Both the position numbers and the translations under genes were made by a program. From NCBI RefSeq assembly GCF_000772085.1, contig NZ_CP009755.1, positions 2,976,001 to 3,040,000 of the forward strand: a DNA stretch of 64,000 nt, written 5' to 3'. Below, one piece after another: positions 1 to 7,900 of the stretch (within the stretch, counting starts at the first letter, position 1; every line of letters starts with the position of its first letter). Below the pieces are notes generated by a model. The model was given only the letters and a program-made list of their open reading frames with translations. It ran no database searches and had not been told where the DNA came from. The stretch comes from Curtobacterium sp. MR_MD2014 (lineage in GTDB: Bacteria > Actinomycetota > Actinomycetes > Actinomycetales > Microbacteriaceae).

Positions 1-628
1 CGTCCCACGGGGTGCCGGTCCTGGCGTCGCGGAGGGCCACGCGCCAGGCGTCCTCGAGGCCGGGCAGGAACTCCTGGGCGAACGCGAGGTGTCCGGTGGC
101 CGTGCCGTCGGGACGGCCGGGGTCGGGCCAGCTCGCCTGCTGGGCGCCGTACACGGTCGGCACGCGGGAGCTGCCCGCGGCGGAGAGTGCGAGCTGCGTG
201 GTGACGTCGGGGTTGTCACCGTGGTGGAGCACCCGGAAGACCTTGGTGATGACCCGGTCACCGGACGCGGTGTCGCAGATGACGGAGGTGTTCGACTGCT
301 CGCCGGACAGCACCCGGGACGCGGTGACCTCGCCGATCGGCCGGAGGCTCGAGGGGTCGGCGTCGATGCGCGCCGCGAGCTGCTGCACCCAGTCGGTGTC
401 GGTGGTGGCGTCGACCGGGTCGACGGCTCCTCCGCCGGGGCCCGCGACGACCGGCACCTGGTAGAGGACGGGCCCGGTCGCGGCGTCGTCGAGGACCAAC
501 CGCGTGCCGTCGGTCTCGGCGATGGTGTGCAGCGCCGGGGTCCCACCCTTCGCGGCGTACCAGCGCTGGCGTGCGATCCAGCCCTCCAGCGTGCGGTCGT
601 CGACGTGCTCGGGTGCCTCGGCGCTCAT
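1..628 (-). CDS. mak: Maltokinase, N-terminal part (runs off the left edge)
   Basis: ATP-dependent kinase that makes maltose 1-phosphate in the cytoplasm, the donor precursor for the GlgE alpha-glucan pathway. About 209 codons are visible from an ATG at 628; the C-terminal kinase lobe with catalytic residues lies outside the window. Reading the minus strand gives an N-terminal cap with the W-x-x-x-Q-R-W-Y-A-A-K-G pattern near residues 16-27, and later EQSNTSV followed by a KVFR..HHGDNPD stretch, both hallmarks of actinobacterial Mak/Pep2. It is divergent from the GH2 gene at 746, sharing a 117-bp regulatory gap. In other actinobacteria mak is often next to or fused with treS and near glgE and glgB, so those genes may lie to the left; this is inference. 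Confidence 0.88.
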   Translation of the reverse strand, partial: MSAEAPEHVDDRTLEGWIARQRWYAAKGGTPALHTIAETDGTRLVLDDAATGPVLYQVPVVAGPGGGAVDPVDATTDTDWVQQLAARIDADPSSLRPIGEVTASRVLSGEQSNTSVICDTASGDRVITKVFRVLHHGDNPDVTTQLALSAAGSSRVPTVYGAQQASWPDPGRPDGTATGHLAFAQEFLPGLEDAWRVALRDARTGTPWD

Positions 629-676
629 GCAGCGAACGGTACGCGCCGGTCCCGGGGCGCGCCCCGAGTCGTGGCG

Positions 677-709
677 CACCGGTTGGCCCGCACCGGTTGG
701 CCCGCACCG
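677..709. repeat. 14-bp tandem repeat in the mak/GH2 divergent gap
   Basis: CACCGGTTGGCCCG occurs twice head to tail (677-690, 691-704) followed by CACCG. It sits between two divergent carbohydrate genes, just upstream of a possible operator. It could be a regulator-binding array or a slippage product. Confidence 0.6.
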
Positions 710-710
710 C

Positions 711-727
711 TTTACAACGATGTACGG
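711..727 (+). promoter_or_regulatory. Possible LacI-family operator upstream of the GH2 gene
   Basis: TTTACAACGATGTACGG contains the inverted repeat TACA-ACGA-TGTA (713-724), which resembles LacI-family sugar operators with a central CG. It lies about 20 bp before the GH2 start, where a bound repressor would block transcription. The regulator gene is not in the window. Assigned by pattern only. Confidence 0.4.
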
Positions 728-745
728 AGCGGCGAGCATGGACGC

Positions 746-2596
746 ATGACCTCGCTCGACGGCACCGTCGCCGCCCTCCTGCCCCCGCTCCCTCGCGCCT
801 CCGACCAGGACGGCTCGTACCCCCGACCGCAGATGCTGCGCGGCGCGTGGGCCGACCTCGACGGGACGTGGTCGTTCCGGAACACGGGCGACGACCCGAC
901 CTGGCGCTCCGGGTTCCCGGACGCCCGGGACATCACGGTGCCGTTCCCACCCGAGTCGCCGGCGTCGGGCATCGACGAGCCCGGGTTCCACCCCGTGGTC
1001 TGGTACGCCCGGACGATCACGCGCGCCGAGCTCGACGCCGCCGGGTACGGCGACGCGGCACCCCGGCTCCTGCTGCACTTCGGCGCCGTCGACCACCGCG
1101 CGCGGGTCTGGGTCGACGGGCAGTTCATCGGCGAGCACGAGGGCGGACACACCCCCTTCACGCTCGACGTGACCGAGGCGCTCGGCACCGAGCCGGACGC
1201 GACGCACACCCTGGTCGTCCGCGCCGAGGACGACCCCCACGACGTCACCCAGCCGCGCGGCAAGCAGGACTGGCACGAGCACCCGCACGCCATCTGGTAC
1301 CGCCGCACGACCGGGATCTGGCAGACCGTCTGGCTCGAGGCCGTGCCGACCGCGTCGATCGGGGCCCTGCGCTGGACGAACGTCGACCACGCGACGGTGC
1401 GGCTGACCGTCCGGCTCGCCGGGGAGCGCCCCGCCGGCGCGCGGGTCCGCGTCGCGGCGCACTGGTCCGAGGGCGACGAGGACCTGGCGACCGTCGAGAC
1501 GGTCGTGCCCGTGACCGCGCACGAGGTCGAGGTCGTCGTGCCCGTCGCCCGGCAGCAGAACGGTCAGGCCGAGGACGAGCTGGTGTGGTCCCCCGAGACC
1601 CCGCGCCTGGTCGACGCGGTCGTCACGCTGCTGCCGGCCGGGGGCGACGTGCCCCTGGACGCCGTGTCGTCGTACTTCGGCGTCCGCACCGTGGGCATCG
1701 ACGGCGGCGCCTTCCTGCTGAACGGCCGCGCCTACGACGTCCGCAGTGTCCTCAACCAGGGCTACTGGCCGGAGTCGCACCTCGCAGCACCGTCACGGCA
1801 GGCCCTGCGCCGCGAGGTCGAGCTCATCAAGGAGCTCGGCTTCACCGCCGCGCGGAACCACCAGAAGATCGAGGACCCGCGGTTCCTGTACTGGGCGGAC
1901 CGGCTGGGGCTGCTCGTCTGGGGCGAGGCACCCGGCGCGTACGCGTTCTCCCCGCTCGCCGTGCAGCGGCTCGTGCGGGAGTGGATGGACGCCGTCGAAC
2001 GCGACGCCTCGCACCCGTCCATCGTCACCTGGGTGCCGGCGAACGAGAGCTGGGGCGTGCAGCACATCGCGACGGACCCGGCGCAGCAGGCCTACGCCCG
2101 ATCACTCGCCGACGTCACCCGGGCGCTCGACCCCACCCGGCCGGTGGTCTCGAACGACGGCTGGGAGCACACGAACTCCGACATCGTCACCGTGCACGAC
2201 TACGAGGGCGACGGTCCCCGGCTCGCCGCGACCTACACCGACGACGCCGCACGGACGGCACTGCTCGGTGGGCGCGGGCCCGCTGATCGTCGGATCCTGG
2301 TGGGCGGCGCGACGGACCAGGGGCAGCCGGTCATGCTGACGGAGTTCGGCGGCGTGGACTTCCAGCCCGGGGCGAAGCGCGAGGACGGGTGGGGCTACAC
2401 CTCGGCCGTCGACGGCGACGACTGGGTGGCGCGGATCTCGGCGCTCTACGACGGCGTCCGGGCGAGTTCGTTCCTGGCCGGGTCGTGCTGGACGCAGCTG
2501 ACGGACACGATGCAGGAGACGAACGGCCTGCTGAACGCCGACCGCACCCCGAAGGTCCCGATCGAGCGCATCCGCGCCGCGGTCACCGGGCGCTGA
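746..2596 (+). CDS. Glycoside hydrolase family 2 (beta-galactosidase/beta-glucuronidase-like)
   Basis: Exo-acting beta-glycosidase of 616 residues; the exact sugar (galactoside, glucuronide or mannoside) cannot be read from sequence. The jelly-roll sugar-binding domain (about residues 20-200, with RVWVDGQFIGEHEGGHTPF) precedes an Ig-like domain and a TIM barrel. The predicted acid/base is Glu434 in WVPANESWG and the nucleophile Glu533 in LTEFGG. No signal peptide is seen, so it is probably cytoplasmic and acts on imported oligosaccharides. The ATG at 746 is chosen because it starts right after the operator-like site and at the usual family N-terminus; the open frame extends to 89, but that part is antisense to mak. 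A large hairpin follows the stop. Confidence 0.87.
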   Translation: MTSLDGTVAALLPPLPRASDQDGSYPRPQMLRGAWADLDGTWSFRNTGDDPTWRSGFPDARDITVPFPPESPASGIDEPGFHPVVWYARTITRAELDAAGYGDAAPRLLLHFGAVDHRARVWVDGQFIGEHEGGHTPFTLDVTEALGTEPDATHTLVVRAEDDPHDVTQPRGKQDWHEHPHAIWYRRTTGIWQTVWLEAVPTASIGALRWTNVDHATVRLTVRLAGERPAGARVRVAAHWSEGDEDLATVETVVPVTAHEVEVVVPVARQQNGQAEDELVWSPETPRLVDAVVTLLPAGGDVPLDAVSSYFGVRTVGIDGGAFLLNGRAYDVRSVLNQGYWPESHLAAPSRQALRREVELIKELGFTAARNHQKIEDPRFLYWADRLGLLVWGEAPGAYAFSPLAVQRLVREWMDAVERDASHPSIVTWVPANESWGVQHIATDPAQQAYARSLADVTRALDPTRPVVSNDGWEHTNSDIVTVHDYEGDGPRLAATYTDDAARTALLGGRGPADRRILVGGATDQGQPVMLTEFGGVDFQPGAKREDGWGYTSAVDGDDWVARISALYDGVRASSFLAGSCWTQLTDTMQETNGLLNADRTPKVPIERIRAAVTGR

Positions 2597-2625
2597 GGCC
2601 GCGCCCGGCACCGGCGACCCGCGGA

Positions 2626-2685
2626 ACGCAACGTGGGCGGTCCTGCGCAGCGGTACACCGCTGCGAGGAACCGCCCACGTTGCGT
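2626..2685. terminator. Long bidirectional hairpin between convergent genes
   Basis: A 16-bp perfect stem (2626-2641 with 2670-2685), then a CCT/AGG step with single-base bulges, then a 9-bp stem (2646-2654 with 2657-2665) closing a 2-nt loop. There is no T-tract, as is common in high-G+C actinobacteria. It lies between the GH2 stop and the stop of the opposing hydrolase, so it can serve both. Confidence 0.7.
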
Positions 2686-2702
2686 CTTGCGGAGCGGGGA
2701 GG

Positions 2703-3554
2703 TCAGGACGCCAGGAAGCGCAGGACCGCCTCGTTCCACTCGTCCTTGTGCGAGGCGAGCACGCCGTGCGGGCCACCCTCGATGACGTGGGTCTGCGCGT
2801 TCGGGATGGCCGCCGCGGTGCGCTGACCGGACGCCTCGAACGGCACGATCCCGTCGGCGTCGCCGTGGATGACGAGCGTCGGGACGTCGACCTTCGTCAG
2901 GTCGTCGCGGAAGTCCGTCGTCGCGAACGCCGTGGTGCAGTCGAGCGTGCCCTTCGGCGAGGCGAGCTCGGCGATCGCCAGGTCGTAGGCGCGCTGGTCC
3001 TCGCTGACGAGCGGCTTCTTGAGCAGACCCGGCTCGCCGCCCGGCGTGTAGAACATGTCGACGAACTGGTGCAGGAACGCCGGACGGTCGCCCGTGATGC
3101 CGTTCGCGAACCAGTCGGCGAGGTCCTGGTCGACCGCGCCGTCCGCGTTGTCGTCCGACTTCCACAGGTACGGCGGCACCGCGCTGGCGAAGACGAGCTT
3201 CTTGATCTTCGCGGTGCCGTAGGTCGAGACGTAGCGCGCGAGCTCGCCGCCGCCCATCGAGAACCCGATGAGGGTGACGTTCGTCAGGTCGAGCTCGGTG
3301 ATGAGCTTGTCGAGGTCCGCGGCGAACGTGTCGTAGTCGTAGCCGCCCCACGGCTGCGACGACTGCCCGAACCCGCGGCGGTCGTAGGCGATGACCCGGT
3401 GACCGGCCTCGACGAGTGCCGGGACCTGGCCCTCCCACGAGCGGCCGGACAGCGGCCAGCCGTGGATCAGGACGACCGGGTCGCCCGCGCCGAGGTCGTC
3501 GTAGTGGAGCTCGATGTCGTGGCCGTTCTCGGCGCCGACGGTGACGAAGGGCAT
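2703..3554 (-). CDS. Alpha/beta hydrolase, cofactor-free haloperoxidase type
   Basis: 283-residue alpha/beta hydrolase most like bacterial non-heme chloro/bromoperoxidases and related esterases. The catalytic triad is Ser99 in GFSMGGGE, Asp234 in HGDADGIVPF and His263 in GGPHGV; the HGWPLSG segment near residue 31 forms the oxyanion hole. In vivo these enzymes usually act as esterases or lactonases, and peroxyacid chemistry is secondary, so the true substrate is unknown. No signal peptide is present. The ATG at 3554 follows AGGAGGAAGC, an excellent ribosome-binding site, so the longer open frame to 3902 is rejected. It is divergent from the membrane transferase at 3676. Confidence 0.88.
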   Translation of the reverse strand: MPFVTVGAENGHDIELHYDDLGAGDPVVLIHGWPLSGRSWEGQVPALVEAGHRVIAYDRRGFGQSSQPWGGYDYDTFAADLDKLITELDLTNVTLIGFSMGGGELARYVSTYGTAKIKKLVFASAVPPYLWKSDDNADGAVDQDLADWFANGITGDRPAFLHQFVDMFYTPGGEPGLLKKPLVSEDQRAYDLAIAELASPKGTLDCTTAFATTDFRDDLTKVDVPTLVIHGDADGIVPFEASGQRTAAAIPNAQTHVIEGGPHGVLASHKDEWNEAVLRFLAS

Positions 3555-3675
3555 GCTTCCTCCTGTTGGTGGTTTCCAGGGAACGTGCCCGATGCAACGC
3601 CCGTCGCCCGGACGGATCCTGGAGGTGCGGTGACCGGACAGCGGGCGGCGGCTGCGGAGATGGGAGACTCGGGCG

Positions 3676-4911
3676 GTGACCGACCTGGCGGAGACGACCC
3701 GTGCCTCCCGGCCGGGGCTGCCGTCCCGCGTCCGTCGTCTGCTCACGGTCGGCCTGGAGGGACGGCACGGCGGGTGGACCGCTCCGCTCGTCGTGTGGCT
3801 GGCTTCCCGCGTGGTCAGCACCGTCCTGCTGCTCACGGTCTGGCTGCTCGCCACCGCGCACGGGTGGCGGTTCGCGTCGGTCCGACGCGAGGGGACGTTC
3901 ACGGCGTTCCTCGGGTCGTGGGACGCGTCGTTCTACCGGACCATCGCCGAGCACGGCTACCCGACGACGCTGCCCACCGACGCGGCGGGTCACGTGCTGC
4001 CGAACCCGTGGGCCTTCCTGCCGGTGTTCCCGGCGGTGGCACGGCTGGTCCAGCCACTGGTCGGCGGGTCCTTCTGGGCCGCCGGCGTGCTCGTCGCCAC
4101 GCTCGCCGGGGCCGGCACGTGCATCGTGCTCTGGCGCCTGGTGCGCGCGGTGACCGACGAGCGGCGGGCGACCCGGGCGACGGCGCTCTTCGCGTTCGCG
4201 CCGACGGGGTTCCTGCTGCAGGTGGCGTACGCCGAGAGCACCTTCCTGCTGCTGCTCTTCGGCGCACTGCTCGCCCTGGTGCGCCGGCGGTACTGGCTCG
4301 TGCTGCCGCTCGGGTTGGTCGCGGCGTTCACGAAGCCGGGGGTGCTCGCGCTCGCGGTGGCCCTCGCGGTGCACCTGGTCGTGCGGGTCGTCCGGGAGCG
4401 CCGGGCGCTGCCGGTGCGGGACGCCGTGGCGATCGTCCTCGCGGGGCTCGGGGTCGCGGCGGCGGGGCTGGCGTGGCCCGTCGTGGCGACGGCGGCGACC
4501 GGACGGCCGGACGCGTACCTCGCGACCGAGCTGTCGTGGTGGGTCGGGTTCGTCGGCCGGCAGCACTTCGCGCCGCTCACGCCGTGGTTCACGATGGCCT
4601 CCACGTGGCTCGGCCCGCTCGGCGTCGTGCTCGTGGTCGTGGTCCTCGCCGGGGCGGTGTGGTCCTGGACCCGACCGGGCGTACGGGCGCTCGGCGTCGA
4701 CGTCGTATCGTTCACCGCGGCGTACGCGCTGTACCTGGTGGCCGTGTTCCTGCCGCAGCAGAGCCTGCCGCGCCTGCTGATGCCGACGGCACCGCTGCTC
4801 GGGGCCGACGTGTTCACGGGAACGCGGCGACGGACGACCGTGTGGCTGGTCGTCGGGGTGTGCCTGCAGCCCGTCGCGATCGTGCTGCTCTGGTTCCTCG
4901 GGTACCCCTGA
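3676..4911 (+). CDS. Polytopic PIG-V-like mannosyltransferase
   Basis: 411-residue integral membrane protein with about 9-10 hydrophobic segments. The WDASFYRTIAEHGYP motif (near residue 77), the NPWAFLPVFP segment and FAPTGFLLQVAYAES are typical of the bacterial PIG-V-like family, predicted polyprenyl-phosphate-mannose-dependent transferases acting on the outer face of the membrane. The early acidic WD motif is the likely catalytic Asp region. It is probably monocistronic: divergent from the hydrolase upstream and followed by a 40-bp palindrome. Start GTG at 3676, preceded by a GGGAG box. The acceptor (lipid, protein or wall glycan) is unknown. Confidence 0.75.
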   Translation: MTDLAETTRASRPGLPSRVRRLLTVGLEGRHGGWTAPLVVWLASRVVSTVLLLTVWLLATAHGWRFASVRREGTFTAFLGSWDASFYRTIAEHGYPTTLPTDAAGHVLPNPWAFLPVFPAVARLVQPLVGGSFWAAGVLVATLAGAGTCIVLWRLVRAVTDERRATRATALFAFAPTGFLLQVAYAESTFLLLLFGALLALVRRRYWLVLPLGLVAAFTKPGVLALAVALAVHLVVRVVRERRALPVRDAVAIVLAGLGVAAAGLAWPVVATAATGRPDAYLATELSWWVGFVGRQHFAPLTPWFTMASTWLGPLGVVLVVVVLAGAVWSWTRPGVRALGVDVVSFTAAYALYLVAVFLPQQSLPRLLMPTAPLLGADVFTGTRRRTTVWLVVGVCLQPVAIVLLWFLGYP

Positions 4912-4998
4912 GCGTCGGCGCGGCGGCCGGGGCGGGGGCGCGGCGTCGCGTCGCGGCGGCCTGTCGGAACGCGGTGTCGGATGCCGCCGCACAACGGC

Positions 4999-5038
4999 GA
5001 GCACCTCGCGCCACGTGATCACGTGGCGCGAGGTGCTC
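4999..5038. terminator. Perfect 40-bp palindrome
   Basis: The left arm 4999-5018 and right arm 5019-5038 are exact reverse complements with no loop. Flanking GCACAAC and GTTGTGC extend the symmetry, with mismatches, to about 4989-5048. It lies after the PIG-V gene (stop 4911) and before the 33-bp repeats; a terminator for the plus-strand gene is the simplest reading. Confidence 0.6.
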
Positions 5039-5050
5039 CCGGTTGTGCGC

Positions 5051-5170
5051 ACGACCGGCGCCGGCGCAACGCGATCGGCCGGCACGACCGGCGCCGGCGC
5101 GACGCGATCGGCCGGCATGACCGGCGCCGGCGCAACGCGATCGGCCCGCGGGACCGGCGCCGACCGGCGC
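5051..5170. repeat. 33-bp tandem repeat, three copies plus a remnant
   Basis: Copies at 5051-5083, 5084-5116 and 5117-5149 share the core ACCGGCGCCGGCGC followed by a GCGATCGG box, differing at only a few bases; a degenerate fourth copy (GGACCGGCGCCGACCGGCGCC) runs on to 5170. With the palindrome before it, this fills most of the 298-bp gap 4912-5209. The unit is 11 codons long, but no credible gene reads through it. Confidence 0.85.
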
Positions 5171-5209
5171 CGACGGGGCGGCAGGGCGGGTGACCGCGCC
5201 GCGTCGCCG

Positions 5210-6271
5210 CTACGCGTCGAACGTGTGGAACCAGGCCGTGCCGCCGGGGTGCTGCACGGTGATCATCTCGTCCAGGTCGCGGTAGGGCCCGTCCTGGTTG
5301 TGGCTCGCCGACTTGATGCGGATCGTGCCGTCGGGCTCCGTGAACACCTCGGACACGATCGTCACGTGGTCGGGCGATCGGTTGTCGTTCCAGTCGTAGA
5401 ACACGATGTCGCCGACCTTGACCTTGCTGCGCTCGTCGAGGGAGCGTCGCGTCAACCCGAAGGTCGCCGCGTTCGCCGTCATCCACGGGTCCATCGCCGG
5501 GCAGTACGTCCACGTGGCGCTGTGCTGCGCACCGCCGGACCGGCTGTACCAGTCGTCGCGCTGTTCCCACCCACGGGCGATCAGCGTCTGGCTGACGTAG
5601 TTCGCGCAGTCCCCGCCGATCGGGTTCATCGTGCCGTACTCGGCGAGGTTGTAGTCCGCCCAGTACCGCATCGCGTACTCGAGCTGCCGGTCGACGTCCG
5701 TCAGTGCCGCGTAGGCCACCGAGGTCGTCGCGACCGCGGTCGAGGCGTCCGGGACCGGCGCGGCCGTCGGGGTCGGCGTCGCGGTGGCCTGGTCCTGCGT
5801 GGCGCCGGCCTGCCCGTCGTTGGCGGCACTGCCGTTGCCGTCCGACGACCGGTTCGCCGACGGGCTCGGCTCGATCGCCGACGTGAAGAGCGCGACGTCA
5901 GCCGACCCCGCCGTGTACATCGCCTGGTGCGGCGCCGTGAAGGTCACGGTCGTCGCCGAGGCCTGCACGTCCCGCGCCGCGACCCCGCCGACCGTGACCC
6001 CCTGCACCGCGGCGAGGCCGGTCCCCGTGACCGTCACCGTGACACCACCGGCGAGCGGCACCTGCGCCGGCTCGACCGCGGTCGCCGCGGGGCGGGCGCT
6101 CGACGAGCCGGAGGACGACGGCCCGGGCGACGCGCCGCTCGGCCCGTCGGCGGCGCGGGTGGTCGCGCCCGACGACGCGTCGTCGGCGCGGGAGCAGGCC
6201 GCGACGGCGACCCCGATGCCGGCGACGCCGGCGAGCGACAGCAGGGAACGGCGCGTGAACGAGGCAGTCAT
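5210..6271 (-). CDS. Secreted amidase-domain (Amidase_6) protein with IPT/TIG domain
   Basis: 353 residues. A twin-arginine-like signal (RRSLLSLAGVAG) ending at VAACS suggests Tat export and lipoprotein anchoring. An IPT/TIG-like domain follows (about residues 70-125, GGVTVTVTGTGL), then a Thr/Ser/Pro/Ala linker, then a C-terminal putative amidase domain (about 215-353) with YNLAEYGTMNPIGGDCANYVSQ, where the Cys is the likely nucleophile, and HVTIVSEV, with the likely catalytic His. The fold is NlpC-like and probably acts on peptidoglycan or peptides at the cell surface. ATG at 6271 is used because the signal peptide begins there. It is divergent from the small gene at 6346. Confidence 0.8.
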   Translation of the reverse strand: MTASFTRRSLLSLAGVAGIGVAVAACSRADDASSGATTRAADGPSGASPGPSSSGSSSARPAATAVEPAQVPLAGGVTVTVTGTGLAAVQGVTVGGVAARDVQASATTVTFTAPHQAMYTAGSADVALFTSAIEPSPSANRSSDGNGSAANDGQAGATQDQATATPTPTAAPVPDASTAVATTSVAYAALTDVDRQLEYAMRYWADYNLAEYGTMNPIGGDCANYVSQTLIARGWEQRDDWYSRSGGAQHSATWTYCPAMDPWMTANAATFGLTRRSLDERSKVKVGDIVFYDWNDNRSPDHVTIVSEVFTEPDGTIRIKSASHNQDGPYRDLDEMITVQHPGGTAWFHTFDA

Positions 6272-6345
6272 GACCCGACCAGGGTAGGCGACGGTACGGC
6301 AGGATCGCTGGCAGCACACCATCCACCGGAAGGATCGACCCGCAC

Positions 6346-6729
6346 ATGCCCGAGAGCCACGACTTCTTCGTCGCCGCCGACCCCGAGTCCACCCGCACGA
6401 TCGTCCGTGACGCCCTCGTCCGCGAGGGCTACACGATCACCGACGGCGACCAGGGCACGCTGCTGGGGACCCGCGGCAGCCTGGGCCTCACCCTGCTCGT
6501 CGGCGGTCTCCTGAACGACCGGACGTTCCACACCCGGCTCGACGTGCAGCTGATGGTCGCGCCCGACGGCCGGAGCGTCGCACGACTGCTCCGCGGCTCG
6601 GGCCGGTCCGCGGTCAAGGGCGGCGCGCTCGGCGTGGCCCGCGGCAACCGGGCGTTCGAGCAGGCCGCGAACGCGATCCACACGTCGCTCGCGCAGGCCG
6701 GCGTCCTGACGGACAGCGTGCCGAGCTGA
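6346..6729 (+). CDS. Small uncharacterised protein
   Basis: 127 residues, family not recognised. It begins MPESHDFFVAADPE and has an alpha/beta pattern with a short glycine-rich hydrophobic stretch (GLTLLVGGLL, about residues 47-56) and a basic region near RLLRGSGRSAVKGG. There is no signal peptide and no clear transmembrane helix. An AAGGATCG box lies 10 bp before the ATG. It converges on the secreted protein whose stop is at 6733, only 3 bp away, with no obvious terminator. Confidence 0.65.
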   Translation: MPESHDFFVAADPESTRTIVRDALVREGYTITDGDQGTLLGTRGSLGLTLLVGGLLNDRTFHTRLDVQLMVAPDGRSVARLLRGSGRSAVKGGALGVARGNRAFEQAANAIHTSLAQAGVLTDSVPS

Positions 6730-6732
6730 GCG

Positions 6733-7557
6733 TCAGGTGCAGGAGACGTCGCGGTCGATCGTCCCCGAGCCGTAGGCCGCCTCGATCTGCACCATCGCGA
6801 TCTTCCCGCCGGACAGGGGGGTGCTCGAGCACGCCTGGCGAGCCTTCGTGATGGTGCTCCGGCCGAGCGCGATCCAGTTCGACCGGCCGTACAGGATGCT
6901 GTCCTTGCCGACCGACCCGGCGATGGTCTTCCACTGGGACGGCGTGGAGTAGATCCCGATCGTCCGGACGCCGCCCGCCTTCAGCCCGGCGATCATGCCC
7001 TCGAGCGCTGCCCGGTTCTGCGAGGTCGCGGACTGGTGCGACAGGCCTTCCTCGACGTCGATCCACCACCGGTACGCCGCCGGGCGATCGATGCCCCGGA
7101 TCGTGACGTCGTCGTAGCCGCGCGCGTACCCGTACATGAACGAGCACGCGAGGGTGAGCTGCGGCTTGCCGCCCTTCGTGCCACAGTTCCCGAAGCGGTT
7201 GGTGGGCGTCGTGCCCTGGTACGAGTTCGACTTCGGCCACACGGACGCCTGCAGCCCCGGGTTGGCGAACAGCACGTAGAGCTGCGTCTTCGGCTGCGTG
7301 GAACCCCCGACCGACGATGCTGCCCAGGCGAGCTGCTCGTCGAGGCACGGGTTCGTGGTGTTCCCGAGCGACCCGTTGACCCCGACGATCGCGAACGCCT
7401 GTCCGGTCGGCACCCGGCTGCCGCACTGCGGCCAGGAGACGTCCACTCCGGTCGGGCTCACCGCTGCGGAGGCGGTCGAGGTCGGACCCGCGAACGCGAG
7501 CGCTGCGGCGGCGACGACGACGGTCGCGACGGCCGTGAACAGACGGCTGGTACGGAT
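6733..7557 (-). CDS. Secreted DUF1906-like (glycoside-hydrolase-like) protein, probable ATC start
   Basis: The mature part (SPTGVDVSWPQCG onward) resembles secreted proteins with a TIM-barrel, GH25/DUF1906-like domain: WIDVEEG in the middle, YSTPSQWKTI, and a terminal Cys. An in-frame typical signal peptide (IRTSRLF, then an Ala/Val-rich core, then STASA cleavage site) lies upstream of the first GTG (7461), yet no ATG, GTG or TTG starts it before an in-frame TAG. A strong Shine-Dalgarno AGGGGGAG (7570-7563) precedes two ATC codons at 7560 and 7557; the second has the better spacing. I take 7557 as start. An annotation pipeline might instead begin at GTG 7461 and lose the signal. Substrate unknown; wall or polysaccharide binding is likely. 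Confidence 0.72.
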   Translation of the reverse strand: MRTSRLFTAVATVVVAAAALAFAGPTSTASAAVSPTGVDVSWPQCGSRVPTGQAFAIVGVNGSLGNTTNPCLDEQLAWAASSVGGSTQPKTQLYVLFANPGLQASVWPKSNSYQGTTPTNRFGNCGTKGGKPQLTLACSFMYGYARGYDDVTIRGIDRPAAYRWWIDVEEGLSHQSATSQNRAALEGMIAGLKAGGVRTIGIYSTPSQWKTIAGSVGKDSILYGRSNWIALGRSTITKARQACSSTPLSGGKIAMVQIEAAYGSGTIDRDVSCT

Positions 7558-7704
7558 GATGACTCCCCCTGGTGAGACCCGGCGCTGGTCCCGCGCCCGG
7601 TGCGGACGGTCGGCAGTCTAGGTGGCGCGGGCGCGCGGCAACAGCCCCGGGACCCGGCTGTGGACCGTGCGACACAGTGTGCGGGCCGCAGCACGGGAGA
7701 ACGA

Positions 7705-7734
7705 CGAAGGGCCACCCGATCGGGTGGCCCTTCG
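7705..7734. terminator. 30-bp perfect palindrome downstream of tRNA-Ala
   Basis: The two 15-nt arms 7705-7719 and 7720-7734 are exact reverse complements. It lies 8 bp beyond the 3' end of the minus-strand tRNA-Ala, as expected for its terminator. Confidence 0.75.
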
Positions 7735-7742
7735 CTGCTGCT

Positions 7743-7818
7743 TGGTGGAGCTAAGGGGATTCGAACCCCTGACCTTCTCATTGCGAACGAGACGCGCTAC
7801 CAACTGCGCCATAGCCCC
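7743..7818 (-). tRNA. tRNA-Ala (anticodon CGC)
   Basis: The reverse complement folds as a cloverleaf: acceptor GGGGCTA with TAGCTCC, D-arm GCGCAGTTGGTAGCGC, anticodon loop TTCGCAA (CGC, reads GCG), T-arm with GGTTCGAATCC, and CCA encoded at 7745-7743. Without CCA it spans 7746-7818. Confidence 0.95.
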
Positions 7819-7900
7819 AAGTGCTCGACCACACTAGCACCACCGGGAGCGCGAACCGAAATCGGCCCGCCACGTCCGGGCGCGCCGCGCACGGACGGTG

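Noticed and set aside
89..745. Upstream extension of the GH2 reading frame
   Set aside because: It is antisense to the maltokinase gene, has no ribosome-binding site and does not resemble any GH2 N-terminus.
2446..5118. 890-codon minus-strand frame
   Set aside because: Low-complexity Arg/Pro translation running through real genes; typical antisense shadow in high-G+C DNA.
4981..5193. Repeat peptide from the 33-bp array (HDRRRRNAIG units)
   Set aside because: A read-through of the tandem repeat with no start signal or homologue; treated as DNA repeat only.
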